DNA of 37,718 bases from Mastigamoeba balamuthi (lineage: Eukaryota; Evosea; Mastigamoebida; Mastigamoebidae): NCBI GenBank assembly GCA_902651635.1, contig CACRSC010001925.1, positions 511,242 to 548,959 on the forward strand, in the 5' to 3' direction. Position 1 is the first letter of the stretch. The number at the start of each line of letters is the position of its first letter. A program made the position numbers and the translations under genes. The notes below the pieces were generated by a model. That model had not been told where the DNA came from. It did not search any database and saw only the letters and a list, made by a program, of their open reading frames with translations. Positions 1 to 9,900 of the stretch are shown one piece after another.

Positions 1-561
1 CATTGGTCTTGTACTGCAGGTTCCCCGACACGGGGCACGCCACGCGGGTCCACGACATCGTGTGGCGCCCGATGCTCTGCGCCCCGACGATGCGCGCAAA
101 CGCGTCCGGGCTGAGGTCGAGGTCGCCGTACCTGCACTTGGGGCACTTGTCGACGATCTTGACGACCGCTGTGCCCGCGGGGCCTGTCACCCTGGCGCAC
201 GTGCCGCAGAGCTGCGGTGGATGTGTGGATCCCATGGCACGGGCGTTAAGTCAAACACCCTGATCTGGGAATGGGGAACACTTGATGGAGGGACCAGGCA
301 CGCACAGCAGAGTTAGCCCACTGGGGGCCGTTCAGGGCGGTGAGCAGCAGGGGCGATCTGTGCATGGCCTCGTAGCTGCAGGTCCCCCCTGTGGAGGCGC
401 CGAGAGCAGTCGGATGTCCGAATCGGGATCAGTGTTTGTTTCTCACGCCCGTTTCGGCGGGAGTGGATCGTACGCCCTGTGGCCCCGTAGAAAGTGGCGT
501 CGCCGGTGTAGCCCCAGACCATGGTGGCGCAGGCGATGGCGAGAACGAAGAGTAGCTTCAT
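1..561 (-). CDS. Expansin-like secreted protein, paralog 1 (5' part, cut by window edge)
   Basis: Expansins loosen polysaccharide walls without hydrolysis; protist versions are secreted. The visible exons are 561..474, 388..306 and 211 running off the left edge. The start at 561 gives a hydrophobic signal peptide (MKLLFVLAIACATMVWG), then the expansin opening TFYGATG, with TGRGTCSYE formed across the first splice. Exon 3 carries CGTCARVTGP, VDKCPKC and GDLDLSPDAF, hallmarks of the GH45-like N-terminal domain. Exons 1 and 2 have exactly the lengths (88 and 83 bases) of the neighbouring paralog, so this is a tandem duplicate. Nothing suggests a pseudogene in the visible part. The C-terminal carbohydrate-binding domain lies outside the window. 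Confidence 0.82.
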
Positions 562-1139
562 GGCAGCAGTATGTTGCTTGGTGGTCTTACAGATAATAGT
601 AGGAGATGAAGACGGGGGGGTGGAAGGTTGAGCAACGCGAGGCTATGACGTGTAGGTGCATTCCCATCAGTTGCCTATTTAACCTGTTTTTCGGTTCAGT
701 CCACTGGTTCAGTGGGGCGGTCTTGAATACGACCAAATGCGGATTTAGACCGAATTCCATACACTGGTCATTTTTGGCTGTGGAACAGCGTAGGAGAGGA
801 TGGTGTGGGCACCCCGGTTATTGCACTGCAACTCGCGGGGATGTGCTCCGCGCCATGTAATGAAATCTGCTAGGGCATCCTCCGTGCACTCCGAAAAGAT
901 GCGCCCCTGCTCTCTGTTCAAGGGACAAGCGTTTGTTTCAAGAGAGGGCCGCCCTGTTCGCAGGAGCACGGAGGGGTCGCTAGTGAAGGGAATTGTGCGA
1001 ACAGTAGCAAACCTGTTGTTTCTGTTTGGTACACAAGATGGGCACTAGCAACTGGGGAGAGCAGGCGTCTCAGGCCTCTGTTCAGCTGAGCCCCCAGGGA
1101 AAGGGGCCCCCGAGGCTGTTGAGAAGGCGTTGGCCTCTC
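562..1139. other. Intergenic region between the two expansin-like genes
   Basis: About 580 bases between the 3' end of paralog 2 and the start of paralog 1, both on the minus strand. It should hold the paralog 1 promoter. I see no gene, RNA or clear repeat in it. Confidence 0.5.
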
Positions 1140-2228
1140 CTACGCGCACGGGTTCAGGTTGCTGAACTGCACAGAGCCCACGGTGACCGCGCCCGAGTTG
1201 ATGGCGCCTGCAAGAATGGGACAGCACATCGTCAGTCGACCGGTGTGTATGTTCAGCAAATGGGGGGAGCCGTACGGATGGCGTTGTTGTCGACGACCTG
1301 CTGGCCGTTGCACGCCGTCACACGCACAGACGCAGGCAGCCTGATCCCCGACCCGAAGCTGTCTGTTGTCGCAGCATCACAAAAGAGAACGTGAGGGGGG
1401 AGACGAGAGGGGAGGGGAGGGGAGGGAGGGGGTGGAAGGTGATGGAGAAGGTGACGGCGGGTCTAGAGAACTCACGGACGAAGAAGTTGTAGTCAGTCCT
1501 GTCCATGTTGATCCACGTGCTGCTGCCAGACTCCCTGATCTCCAGCTTCGTGACGCCGACGGGGTGGTTGCGGACCTGCAGGGCGACCCACCAGTTGTTG
1601 GCGCCGTCCTTGGTCTTGTACTGCAGGTTCCCCGACACGGGGCACGCGACGCGGGTCCACGACATCGTGTGGCGCCCGATGCTCTGCGCCCCGACGATGC
1701 GCGCAAACGCGTCCGGGCTGAGGTCGAGGTCGCCGTACTGGCACTCGGGGCACTTGTCGACGATCTTGACGACCGCAGTGCCCGCGGGGCCCGTCACCCT
1801 GGCGCACGTGCCGCAGAGCTGCAAAAAGGTAAAAAGGTGGTGAGGATCCCCGTGATCAGCCGAAGGATGGAACAGCAGCGGAGAAAATGGAGAGCAGTTG
1901 CCGGGGACGGCACGCACGGCGGAGTTGGCCCACTGGGGGTTGTTGAGGGCGGTGACCAGCAGGGGCGAGCTCGACATGGCCTCGTAGCTGCAGGTCCCCT
2001 CTGTGGAGGCGCCGAGAGCAGTTGGGTGTCCGCATTTGGTATTGCAGTTGTGGGGGTCAGTTGTGGTGTTGCGGTGGTATTCTGGACCAGTGTTGCTGGT
2101 GGTGTGGGGTGGGGTGTGGCTGGAGGGGGGATGGACGGACGCCCTGTGGCTCCGTAGAACGTGGCGTCCCCGGTGAAGCCCCAGACAGCGGTGGCACCGA
2201 CGAGAGCGAGGATGGCGACAGACTTCAT
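1140..2228 (-). CDS. Expansin-like secreted protein, paralog 2 (five exons, 222 aa)
   Basis: Exons 2228..2141, 2000..1918, 1818..1476, 1362..1276 and 1207..1140 sum to 223 codons with all phases matching. The product has a signal peptide (MKSVAILALVGATAVWG) and DATFYGATGQGTCSYE. A six-stranded barrel-type domain follows with CGTCARV, VDKCPECQYGDLDLSPDAF (the conserved acidic region of expansin domain 1), then NNWWVALQVRN at the start of the C-terminal binding domain. It ends ...QFSNLNPCA. Length fits a two-domain expansin. It probably acts on cell or cyst wall polysaccharide, or on food bacteria or plant material (inference). Donors are GTCCGT, GTGCGT, GTGAGT and GTACGG. Confidence 0.9.
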
Positions 2229-2462
2229 TTGCTGGGGTGTGTGTCCTTGGTTGTCAATAAGAAAAAAGGAGGTTGAGCCAACGGCTAACGTTGGCTGACG
2301 TAGTGGTGCAATGCATACATACATTCAGCTTTCCTGCACTTTTCAGCGACTCCGTGGTGTGCTGCGGTGCCAGTGAATCAGTCGTTGCGTTCTCTGCACC
2401 GACTAACTGCCCACATTTCCTTTTGCTTGGAATGCTACGCCCCGAGAAGACGGCAGCCCCCA

Positions 2463-3250
2463 CGATAAGATGGCGCAGAACGCCGCCGCGAAGGCCGCCC
2501 CACACCCACACCGCTTCCCGTTTAGTGCACAAGAGCGTTTGTAGAGAGCAATTGGGCTCTTTCACACCCACGGACTCCCATACAGCAGTGAACCAGCGAA
2601 GGATTGGTGAGTCAGAGAGTGGCGTGTATGGATGTTGCACTGTGACTTGGCTGGGGACGACTCACCCGTTCCCCCGTCGATCCTGTAGCAACACCCACCC
2701 GCAGGCAGGAAGGGACAGCCCTCGCTGAGCGCCTCCGGAGACTTACCGGGTCTGTATCGGCACCAGCACCCGCCCTGGGGCTCACTGTGGCTCAGCACCC
2801 ACATCCCCCCCCTCCATCGGCTCAGCGGCAGAACGCTCCTCGTCGGCACCGCTGCCCATACACGCGTATTGTGGCCGGGAGGCGGCCCAGCCCCCACGCG
2901 GGCGACACCTGCTGCGAGTGGACAGGCTTCAGTCTCGACCCTGCGGGAGCGCCTGTGGGAGAGCAGCCAAAAGCTGCCCAGCAGAGGTGTGTGGGCGCCC
3001 CAACGGCCCACCGCGGCGACGAGGAGGGTGCACCAACTGCACCTACCGACCGCCTCGAGCTCGTAGCGGCTGCTGCTACCGCCGCGTGTGGAGGCACCAC
3101 CAGAGTGCACCCAGGGGCCGAAGGACAACATGGGGGCGCCGGTAGCGGCCTGAGGGGAGCGAGACTGCCAGGGCTGCTGCCTGCAGCTCCAGGCCAGGAC
3201 GCCGATCGATGGCGTCTTCGCTGACGACTGTCCTGCCCTTTCGAAGAGTC
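2463..3250 (-). pseudogene. Decayed partial duplicate of the talin 3' end and its downstream flank
   Basis: Positions 2463-2660 resemble 6680-6895 just beyond the talin stop: both have a 'gagc.tttgt..agagcaatttgggctct' type block, a 'ccatacag' block and an ending like 'gttgcactgtgacttggctgggg'. Further along, 2810-2865 matches talin 7180-7230 (cggcagaacgctcctcgtcgg versus cggcagaacactcctcgtcgg). On the minus strand this reads VPTRSVLPLSRWRGG against talin PPTRSVLPPRPPMGG. The frame is not maintained, and beyond about 3000 similarity fades into GC-rich sequence without a credible gene. I read it as a relic of a segmental duplication; the limits are approximate. Confidence 0.42.
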
Positions 3251-3409
3251 TCGCTCTCAGACGGGCCCCGTGGGGCCTCGGCGGAACGCTGCCAGCGGCC
3301 ACAGCGCCAAGGCACTTGTGGCCGTCGCGCATCTGGTCTGGAAAAGGGAAGCCACACAGACTCTGGGGGTGCGCCTGATGGCAAAAAGGGGTTTGTGCTC
3401 CTGTTTTGC

Positions 3410-3790
3410 TCAGGCGAGGGCGTTGGCCTTCTTGAGCTCTGCGCAGGCCGCGTCGTACTCGGCCTTGAGGCGCTGCTCGAGGGCGCTGAGCTCCTGCCGG
3501 GCCTTGGCACGCTCGGCCTCCTCCTCCGCCGCCAGCTCCGCCCGGAGCGCCTCGAGTTTGCGCTGCGACTGGGCCTCGGCAGCGCGGAGCTCCTCGGCCC
3601 AGGCGGCCTGGCGCTCCTTGGCCTGGCGCTCGGCCCGTGCCAGCTCGGACTGGGCCTCGAGCTCCAGGCGGTGCTTCTCCTTCTCGCCCTCGACCTCCTC
3701 GCGGTGCATCTCCTCGCGCAGCCGCGCCACGCGCTCCTGCAGCTGCTCCCGCTGCGCCACCAGCTGCTGCAACGTCTGCTCTGTCGTCAT
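3410..3790 (-). CDS. Small coiled-coil protein (126 aa)
   Basis: Single-exon frame beginning MTTEQTLQQLVAQREQLQERV and ending ELKKANALA. Nearly the whole length is heptad-like, rich in Glu, Ala, Arg and Leu, so a long dimeric coiled coil is expected. There is no signal peptide, membrane segment or recognised domain. It is divergent from the zinc-finger/coiled-coil gene at 4031 across a 240-base gap, and both share the same Ala/Glu/Arg-rich helical character, so co-regulation or partnership is possible but unproven. A much longer open frame on the other strand crosses it; that is a composition artefact. Function unknown. Confidence 0.7.
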   Translation of the reverse strand: MTTEQTLQQLVAQREQLQERVARLREEMHREEVEGEKEKHRLELEAQSELARAERQAKERQAAWAEELRAAEAQSQRKLEALRAELAAEEEAERAKARQELSALEQRLKAEYDAACAELKKANALA

Positions 3791-4030
3791 CTCTCTGCTG
3801 CACTTTGTGCTGTGCTTGTTTTTTTTCTTTGTTTTGTTTGTTTGGTTTTGTTTGGTTTTCCGCTACTAAATTATCCAGTTTTGCGGTTGGGTTCCGCAAA
3901 TGTGAACAAGCGACGGGCGTCACCACACAGGAGATTCGTTCCTGCCACCAGCGCAGCACGACCCAGGTGTCGTCCTTTCTCTAATCCCCCCATAGGGAAA
4001 AATACCCCACAGAACTGTGCACAAGCGGGG
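3791..4030. promoter_or_regulatory. Divergent intergenic promoter region
   Basis: This is the 240 bases between two divergent starts. The side next to the small coiled-coil gene is a T-rich tract (ttttttttctttgttttgtttgtttgg), A-rich on the coding strand, consistent with a 5' UTR. No named promoter motif is identified. Confidence 0.4.
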
Positions 4031-6619
4031 ATGAGGCGGTACGTCTGCGAGTGCGGCCGCACGTTCACCAACGGGCAGCAGCTGGGCGGCCACATCTCGC
4101 GCAACGGCCACAACTACCAGGTCATCGACGACAGCTACGGCGGGGGTTGGGGCGGGCTGGGCGGCATGGGAGGCTACGGCGGGTACGACGACGACCCCTT
4201 TGATTACGACGACGGTCCCCTCTTCCTACCGACGATGGGCGGCCTGGGCGGCCTGGGCGGCCTGGGCGGCGCGTGGCCTGGATACCCCATCTACCTCATC
4301 CAGCAGCCAGCGGCCCTGCAGCAGCCGAGCGTCGAGCAGAGGCTCCAGGAGGAGAGGGAGAGAGAGAGGGAGCGGGAGAGAGAGAAGGAGAGGCAGAGGG
4401 AGAAGGAGAGGGCCGAGCAGGAGGCCAAGCGCCAGAAGGAGCTCGAGGCCAAGGCCACCGACGAGAAGGCCCGCACTGCCGCCCTGGCCAAGGAGCAGCA
4501 GCAGCTCGAGCAGGACCGCGCCCGCGCCCAGGCCGCCCGTGCCTCTGCCCTGGCCGCGGTGCGCGAGGCCCACAGCTCGGAGCTCGACGCCGTCAGCGAG
4601 GAGCTCGACGACGCGCGTGCGGCCCTCGTCGACGGCCTCTGCGCGCTGATGGACAGGGACGGGCTGGCGGCCGCCAACGCACGGCGCGAGTCCCGCAATC
4701 GCCGCGAGGCCGAGAGGGCCGCCGAGCGCCTGGCCAGGGCCGGGCTGGAGCAGAGGTACCGCGCCATGACCGCGGAGGCCGAGGGGCAGGCCAGGAGCGC
4801 TCGGGAGGCCCACGAGGCCCGTAAGAGCGAGCAGCGGGCGCAGATAGCGGCGCTGCTGGCGCTGGCAGGGCAGCTCGAGGCCGCGCGCGGCCAGCGCAGG
4901 GCGGCGTCCGAGGCCGCGGCCGCACAGCAGCTGCGGGCCAGCAGGGAGGCGGGGCAGGCGGCGGCCGCGTCGCTGGCGGCGGTCACGGAAGCGCACGGGG
5001 CGGCGCTGAGGGCCCGCGGGGGCGCGCACGAGGCGGCGGCAGCGGCGCTGGTGGAGGAGTCGCGGGGGAGGCGCGAGGCGGAGCGGGCCAAGGCGGCGGC
5101 CGAGCGCCAGAGGCTGCAGGAGCAGTACCGCGGGATGGCAGCGGCGCTGGCAGAGGGCAGGGCCGCGCAGGCCGCGCAGGAGGTCGCGGCGCTGGAGCGG
5201 GAGCTCGAGGCGCTGCAGAGGGAGCGCAGGGACAAGGGAGCAGCGCGCCACGCAGCCCTCTGCGGTCTCCGCCCGAGCACGGAGGTGGCACGCGAGCACG
5301 CGGAGCCCGAGGGCCACGAGGCGGCGCTCGAGGGGGTCAGGGCACGCGGGGCTGAGGAGGAGCGCAGGGCGCGCGAGCAGTCGGAGGCGCGCAGGGCGGA
5401 CAGCAGGGCCGCGGCAGCGGAGGAGAGGAGGAGGCTCGAGGAGCAGCACGCGGTGCTGATGCAGGCGCTGGGGGCACGCGGGACGACGGCGGCCACGGAC
5501 TACCTCGAGAGCGCGCTGGGGGACCTCATCAGGGACATCAGGGACGAGGCCAAGGTGGTCCAGCACAGCGTGGACATCGCCGTGGCCGCCTCGCCCCTCA
5601 ACGCCGAGCGGGGCCCCCGGGAGCGCCTCCGCGAGCTGAACAGCGCCGTCGCCCAGCACGAGGCGCCGGAGGCCATCAGGGGCAAGGCGGTAGCGCTGCG
5701 GCCCGACTGCGAGCGCCTGCTCAGCCCCGTGGCAGCGCGCGGGGCCGTCGGCAACATCGACGAGCTGGTCGCGGCGGTCGACGCGGGCAAGAGCGCCGAG
5801 GAGATCGAGAGGATCGCGCACGAGCTGGTCATCAACTGCGGCGACTCGACCAGCGCCACGATCCGGGCCATCGTGCAGTGCGCCCGCGAGCGCGACGTCG
5901 TGGGGCTCAGGAGGGCAGTGCAGCAGGCCCGCCAGGACCTGAGCTCAGCAGCTCAGAGCATTGCGAGGGCCATCGTCTCCGAGGCTTCCCAGCCCCAGAG
6001 CCCCCCGTCGCCCCCAGAGAAGCAGGTCCAGCCCGCCGGGTCGCCCAAGAAGGCCCCGGGCCCAGCGCAGGCGCCGTCCCCCAAGTCGGTGCCCACCGTG
6101 TCGCCCAAGCCCCTGGGCCATGCGCAGGAGCCGTCGACCTCGCCTGTCGGCTCTGGCCCGCAGGCCATCACAGGGGGAATGGAGAAGCTGAGCATCAACA
6201 GCAACCGGCCAGCCGAGGCGGTCATCGGGCCGGTGATCACGGTGGTCAGGAGGCTCGGGGCAGGCCCGCTGCTCAAGTCGCTCGAGAGCCTGCGGGACAC
6301 GGTCGACGGCGACGGCGCGGGACCGGCAGTGAGGAAGGACGGCGCGCAGGTGGCGGCGGGCGTGGAGGACCTGTGCACGAGCCTGCAGGCGGCGGTCGGG
6401 GCGTGCAAGGACGTGAAGACGGGGGCGAGGATCAGCGCGGCGCTGACGGGGCTGCGCAGCTTCGGGGGCGTCCTGTCGTTCCGGTGCCGCAGCAAGACGA
6501 CCACGGCCGAGACGCTCCTGCCAGAGATCGCCAGCCTCGGCGGCCTCCTCAAGGACTGCCTGCGCAGCGTCGAGACCGCCAAGAAGGTCGGCATGCTCTC
6601 CGCCGACTTCGCCCTCTGA
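4031..6619 (+). CDS. C2H2-like finger plus long coiled-coil protein with helical C-terminal domain (862 aa)
   Basis: Start chosen at 4031 because the zinc-finger begins at once; the frame is open further upstream only as a shadow of the opposite-strand gene. Residues 4-27 hold C-x-C...QQLGGH-x5-H, a finger with the QxLGGH core typical of plant C2H2 fingers but with one residue between the cysteines rather than two to four. A Gly/Asp/Tyr-rich linker with GGLGGLGGLGG follows (about 37-80), then a charged coiled coil of roughly 390 residues opening with an (ER)n run. Next comes a helical region (YLESALGDLIRDIRDEAK...), a Pro/Ser linker, and a C-terminal helical domain from about residue 715 (EKLSINSN...). 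The C-terminal parts look like talin/vinculin-style amphipathic bundles, but I cannot assign a family. Function unknown. Confidence 0.75.
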   Translation: MRRYVCECGRTFTNGQQLGGHISRNGHNYQVIDDSYGGGWGGLGGMGGYGGYDDDPFDYDDGPLFLPTMGGLGGLGGLGGAWPGYPIYLIQQPAALQQPSVEQRLQEEREREREREREKERQREKERAEQEAKRQKELEAKATDEKARTAALAKEQQQLEQDRARAQAARASALAAVREAHSSELDAVSEELDDARAALVDGLCALMDRDGLAAANARRESRNRREAERAAERLARAGLEQRYRAMTAEAEGQARSAREAHEARKSEQRAQIAALLALAGQLEAARGQRRAASEAAAAQQLRASREAGQAAAASLAAVTEAHGAALRARGGAHEAAAAALVEESRGRREAERAKAAAERQRLQEQYRGMAAALAEGRAAQAAQEVAALERELEALQRERRDKGAARHAALCGLRPSTEVAREHAEPEGHEAALEGVRARGAEEERRAREQSEARRADSRAAAAEERRRLEEQHAVLMQALGARGTTAATDYLESALGDLIRDIRDEAKVVQHSVDIAVAASPLNAERGPRERLRELNSAVAQHEAPEAIRGKAVALRPDCERLLSPVAARGAVGNIDELVAAVDAGKSAEEIERIAHELVINCGDSTSATIRAIVQCARERDVVGLRRAVQQARQDLSSAAQSIARAIVSEASQPQSPPSPPEKQVQPAGSPKKAPGPAQAPSPKSVPTVSPKPLGHAQEPSTSPVGSGPQAITGGMEKLSINSNRPAEAVIGPVITVVRRLGAGPLLKSLESLRDTVDGDGAGPAVRKDGAQVAAGVEDLCTSLQAAVGACKDVKTGARISAALTGLRSFGGVLSFRCRSKTTTAETLLPEIASLGGLLKDCLRSVETAKKVGMLSADFAL

Positions 6620-6679
6620 CACGGGGCTGGCCCCTCGCTAGGTAGGCCTGTGAGCACCCACACAGACCAAAATGAAAGC

Positions 6680-6895
6680 AACCAACGATGGCGCATTGCT
6701 TCCTGGAATGGGTGCGATGTTCAATACACTCCCAACACCACGCTGTGTTTGTTCACCAGAGCTTTTGTTGTGAGCATTTGGGCTCTGTTTCCCTCACACG
6801 GTCTTCCATACAGTTGCGAGCCAGCAAAGGGCGTGGCGTGATTCAGGCAGTGTGGGAGGGGGATGTTACACCTCAGCTTGGTTGGGGGGGACACC
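6680..6895. repeat. Dispersed repeat, partner of 2463-2660
   Basis: This lies in the gap between the convergent 4031 gene and talin. It matches 2463-2660 in order over about 200 bases, with three well-conserved blocks, the last 'gatgttacacctcagcttggttggggg'. It may be the talin 3' flank carried along in a duplication rather than a mobile repeat. Confidence 0.45.
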
Positions 6896-6969
6896 AAAGG
6901 GAGGCCGTGTGGGTGGATGGCTCGTCCCTGCAGCGCACGGAGAGGGCGAGCAGAGGCAGCACGCCCGCC

Positions 6970-9900
6970 TCACTGCGCGCCCGGAGGCGGCATGGGCCTG
7001 TGCATGGGCGGGCGCGGAGGCACTCCCCTGCCCCCGGGCACCGGCGGCTGCGCCCTGCCGGCGATCGACGGCGGGGGCCCTGCCCTGCCCGCGCCTCCCA
7101 CCACCGTCCTGGGGCTCACCTGCGGCGGCGCGCCCTCGCCCCGCGGGCTCCTCTCCCCCGCGCCGGCGCCAGCAGCGCCCCCCATCGGGGGCCTCGGCGG
7201 CAGAACACTCCTCGTCGGCGGCGCCGCCCCCACGCCGCGCGGCGACGGCGGGCCCGGCGGCGCAGCGCCACGCGGCGACACGTGCGGCGCGTCCGCAGGG
7301 GGCGGCGGAGCGAACCCGCGCGGCGACACGTGCGGCGCGTCCGCAGGCGGCGGGGCGAACCCGCGAGGAGAGACGTGCGGCGCGTCCGCAGGGGGCGGCG
7401 GAGCGACACCGCGAGGCGAGACGTGCGGGGCGTCCGCAGGGGGCGGCGACGTCCTGCGGGGGAAGACGGGCGGGGGGGCGGCGCGGCCCCTGCCCGGCGC
7501 GGGGGCGCCCGAGCGGCCGGCGGGGACCGGAGGGGCGGCGCCGCGCGGGGAGGCGGCGGGGGCCGAGGACGAGGCCGAGGGGGCGGGGGCGTCGCCGAAG
7601 CGGCGGATGAAGGCGGCGTAGGCCTCCTCGTAGCGCTCCTTGCGCATGCGGGCGAGCTCGACGTAGGCGTCGGCGATCTGCTTCTCGAGGTTGATGATGG
7701 CGACCTGGGCGTCCATCTGGAGGATCTTGAGCTGCGTCTCCGAGGTGGCCGTGGGGTCGTCGTCGTCGTCGCCGGCGTCTGCGTCGCGGGCCATGGCGAC
7801 CTTGACGAGGGCGCCGGTGGTGTTGTTGACCTTGCCGACGGCGGCGCCCATCTTGGGCAGCTGCGCGCTGGCCGTGGGCAGCTTCGACTTGGTCGACGCC
7901 TGCACCTGCGCGCTGTTGGCCGCCACCGTCTTGGCCGCCGCGATCAGCGCCGACCAGCTCGTCTCGCCGTTGCAGTGGTCGTTGGCGGCCTTGACGAGGT
8001 ACTGGACCGACCCCGCGACGGCCTTGGCCGCCGAGACGAGGCCCTGCTCCCACTTGGGGTCGCGCTTGTAGACAGAGTCCTTCTTGGCGCGGCCCATGGC
8101 GGCCACCTCGCGCTGCGAGTCGGTGGCCGTGTAGACGAGCTCGGCCGAGCTCTGGACGACGTTGCGCGCCGCGTCGAGGATGGCGCCGTCGATGCCGGCC
8201 TCGTCGAGCGAGACGCCGCGCGTCTGGGCCGCCTGCTGGGCCCGCTGCATGGCCTCGGTGAGGCGCTTCATGGCCTCCTGGATGACGTTGGCCGCGCCCA
8301 GCAGCTCGCGCTCGGCCAGGTCCGTCACCTGCTGCGAGCTCTTCTGCTGCTTGGCCTCCATCTCGGCCGCCACGATGCTCTTGGCCGCCTCGAGCAGCGC
8401 CTGCGTGTCCGCCGTCACCTGCTCGCCCTGCGCCCCGCAGCGCTTGGGGTCGCGGCCCACCGCCTCGGTGAACGCCGCCAGCGACGCGCAGGCCGACGTC
8501 GCAGCCGCCAGCAGCTTGCGGTGCATCGCGGGGTCCGACGTCGTCCCCAGCATCGCCCGCACCGCCGCCGCCAGCTTCTTCGACGCCTTGAGCAGCGCGT
8601 CGCACTCGGCGGGCACGTCGTCCAGCGGCAGCGTCGCCACGCGCCCCGCGCTGTTGCCCACGGCCCGCGCGGCAGCGTTGAGCATGCGGAACGCGTTCTC
8701 GCGGATCTGGTCCGCGTTGGGCGCCACCGGCTGCGGGGACGACTGCGAGGCGGCGGCGGCCGACTCGGCGGCCAGCTCGTCGCAGAGCCTGCGCAGCTCG
8801 TCGAGCATGGGGCGGACCTCCTCGGCGAGGGCCGTGACGCCGTGGGCCTTGTAGGCGTGGTTGATCCAGTTGAGGTCGCGGATCGCCTCGGCCGCAGACG
8901 TCGCGGCCTGCGTCACGCCCGCCTTCATGCGCGCGTCCGTGACGGCGGGCACCGCCGTGCGCGCGGCCGCCACGAGGTCCGCCGCCTCGGGGATGAAGTC
9001 CGAGACGCACTGCACGAGCTCCTGGTCCTGCTTCTCGGCCCTGTGTGTGGCGCAGGGCGCCCGAGGCGTGGGTTCGAATCCCGGCGGAGGCCAAAAAAGA
9101 GAATAGAGTATAAAGTATAAAGTATAAAGTATACAGTATACAGTATACAGTATACAGTATACAGTAGAGTAGAGTATAGATTAGAGAGGAGAGAGCCGTA
9201 CGGGGCCGAGAGGATGGTGAGGAACTTGTCGATGCTGGGGAGGATGAGCATGCACGAGTTGAGGAGGGCCTGCTGGGCGTCCTTGTCGCCCTTGATGCCG
9301 CGGCAGGCCTGCAGCGACTGGTTGTGGAGCGCGAGGACCTGGGCGAGGGCCTGCTTGCCGGCGCTGCCGATGAGGGTCGTCTTGAGCGACTTGCCCAGCT
9401 CCATGTATCCCGCCTCGCGCAGGATGTCCTGCACGGCCAGCCGCATGCCGTCCACCGCGTTCTTGACCTCGGCGCTCTCGGGGCCCTTGGCCGCGCTGGC
9501 CTCGACCGTCTTGAGCGCGTCGATGAGCTGCTTGGTGCAGCGCACGATGCCGTCCTTCTTGGTGGGGTCGGCCTGCGCGATGGCCTTGGTCGCAGCCGTC
9601 AGGTTGCCCAGGCCCGCGTGGGCCGCCTTGAGCGCCTGCGCCTGCTGCTCGCGGGTCACGTCGGGGTCCAGCAGCGTGCCCAGCTGGCCGATGATCTCCT
9701 TGGCCGCCGCGTAGAGCTGCATGGCCTGCTCGCTCGCCTCGACGCCGTGCATCTGCGAGCCCTGCAGCAGCGCCTCCACAGCCTTGCTGACAGCGCTGGC
9801 GGCAGCCCAGAGCCGCTGCATGTACTCGTCGTCGCCCGGGTTGCGCGCGTTGGCGCGGGCAGCGTCCATCAGGCTGACGACGGCGCTCTTGATGGCGTTG

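Noticed and set aside
3209-4030. Upstream extension of the 4031 gene to about 1136 codons
   Set aside because: It is antisense to the real small coiled-coil gene and its promoter; the zinc finger at 4031 marks the natural N-terminus.
6688-9120. 810-codon plus-strand frame antisense to talin
   Set aside because: High GC produces long antisense frames; the product is Arg/Gly-rich low complexity while the minus strand encodes clear talin.
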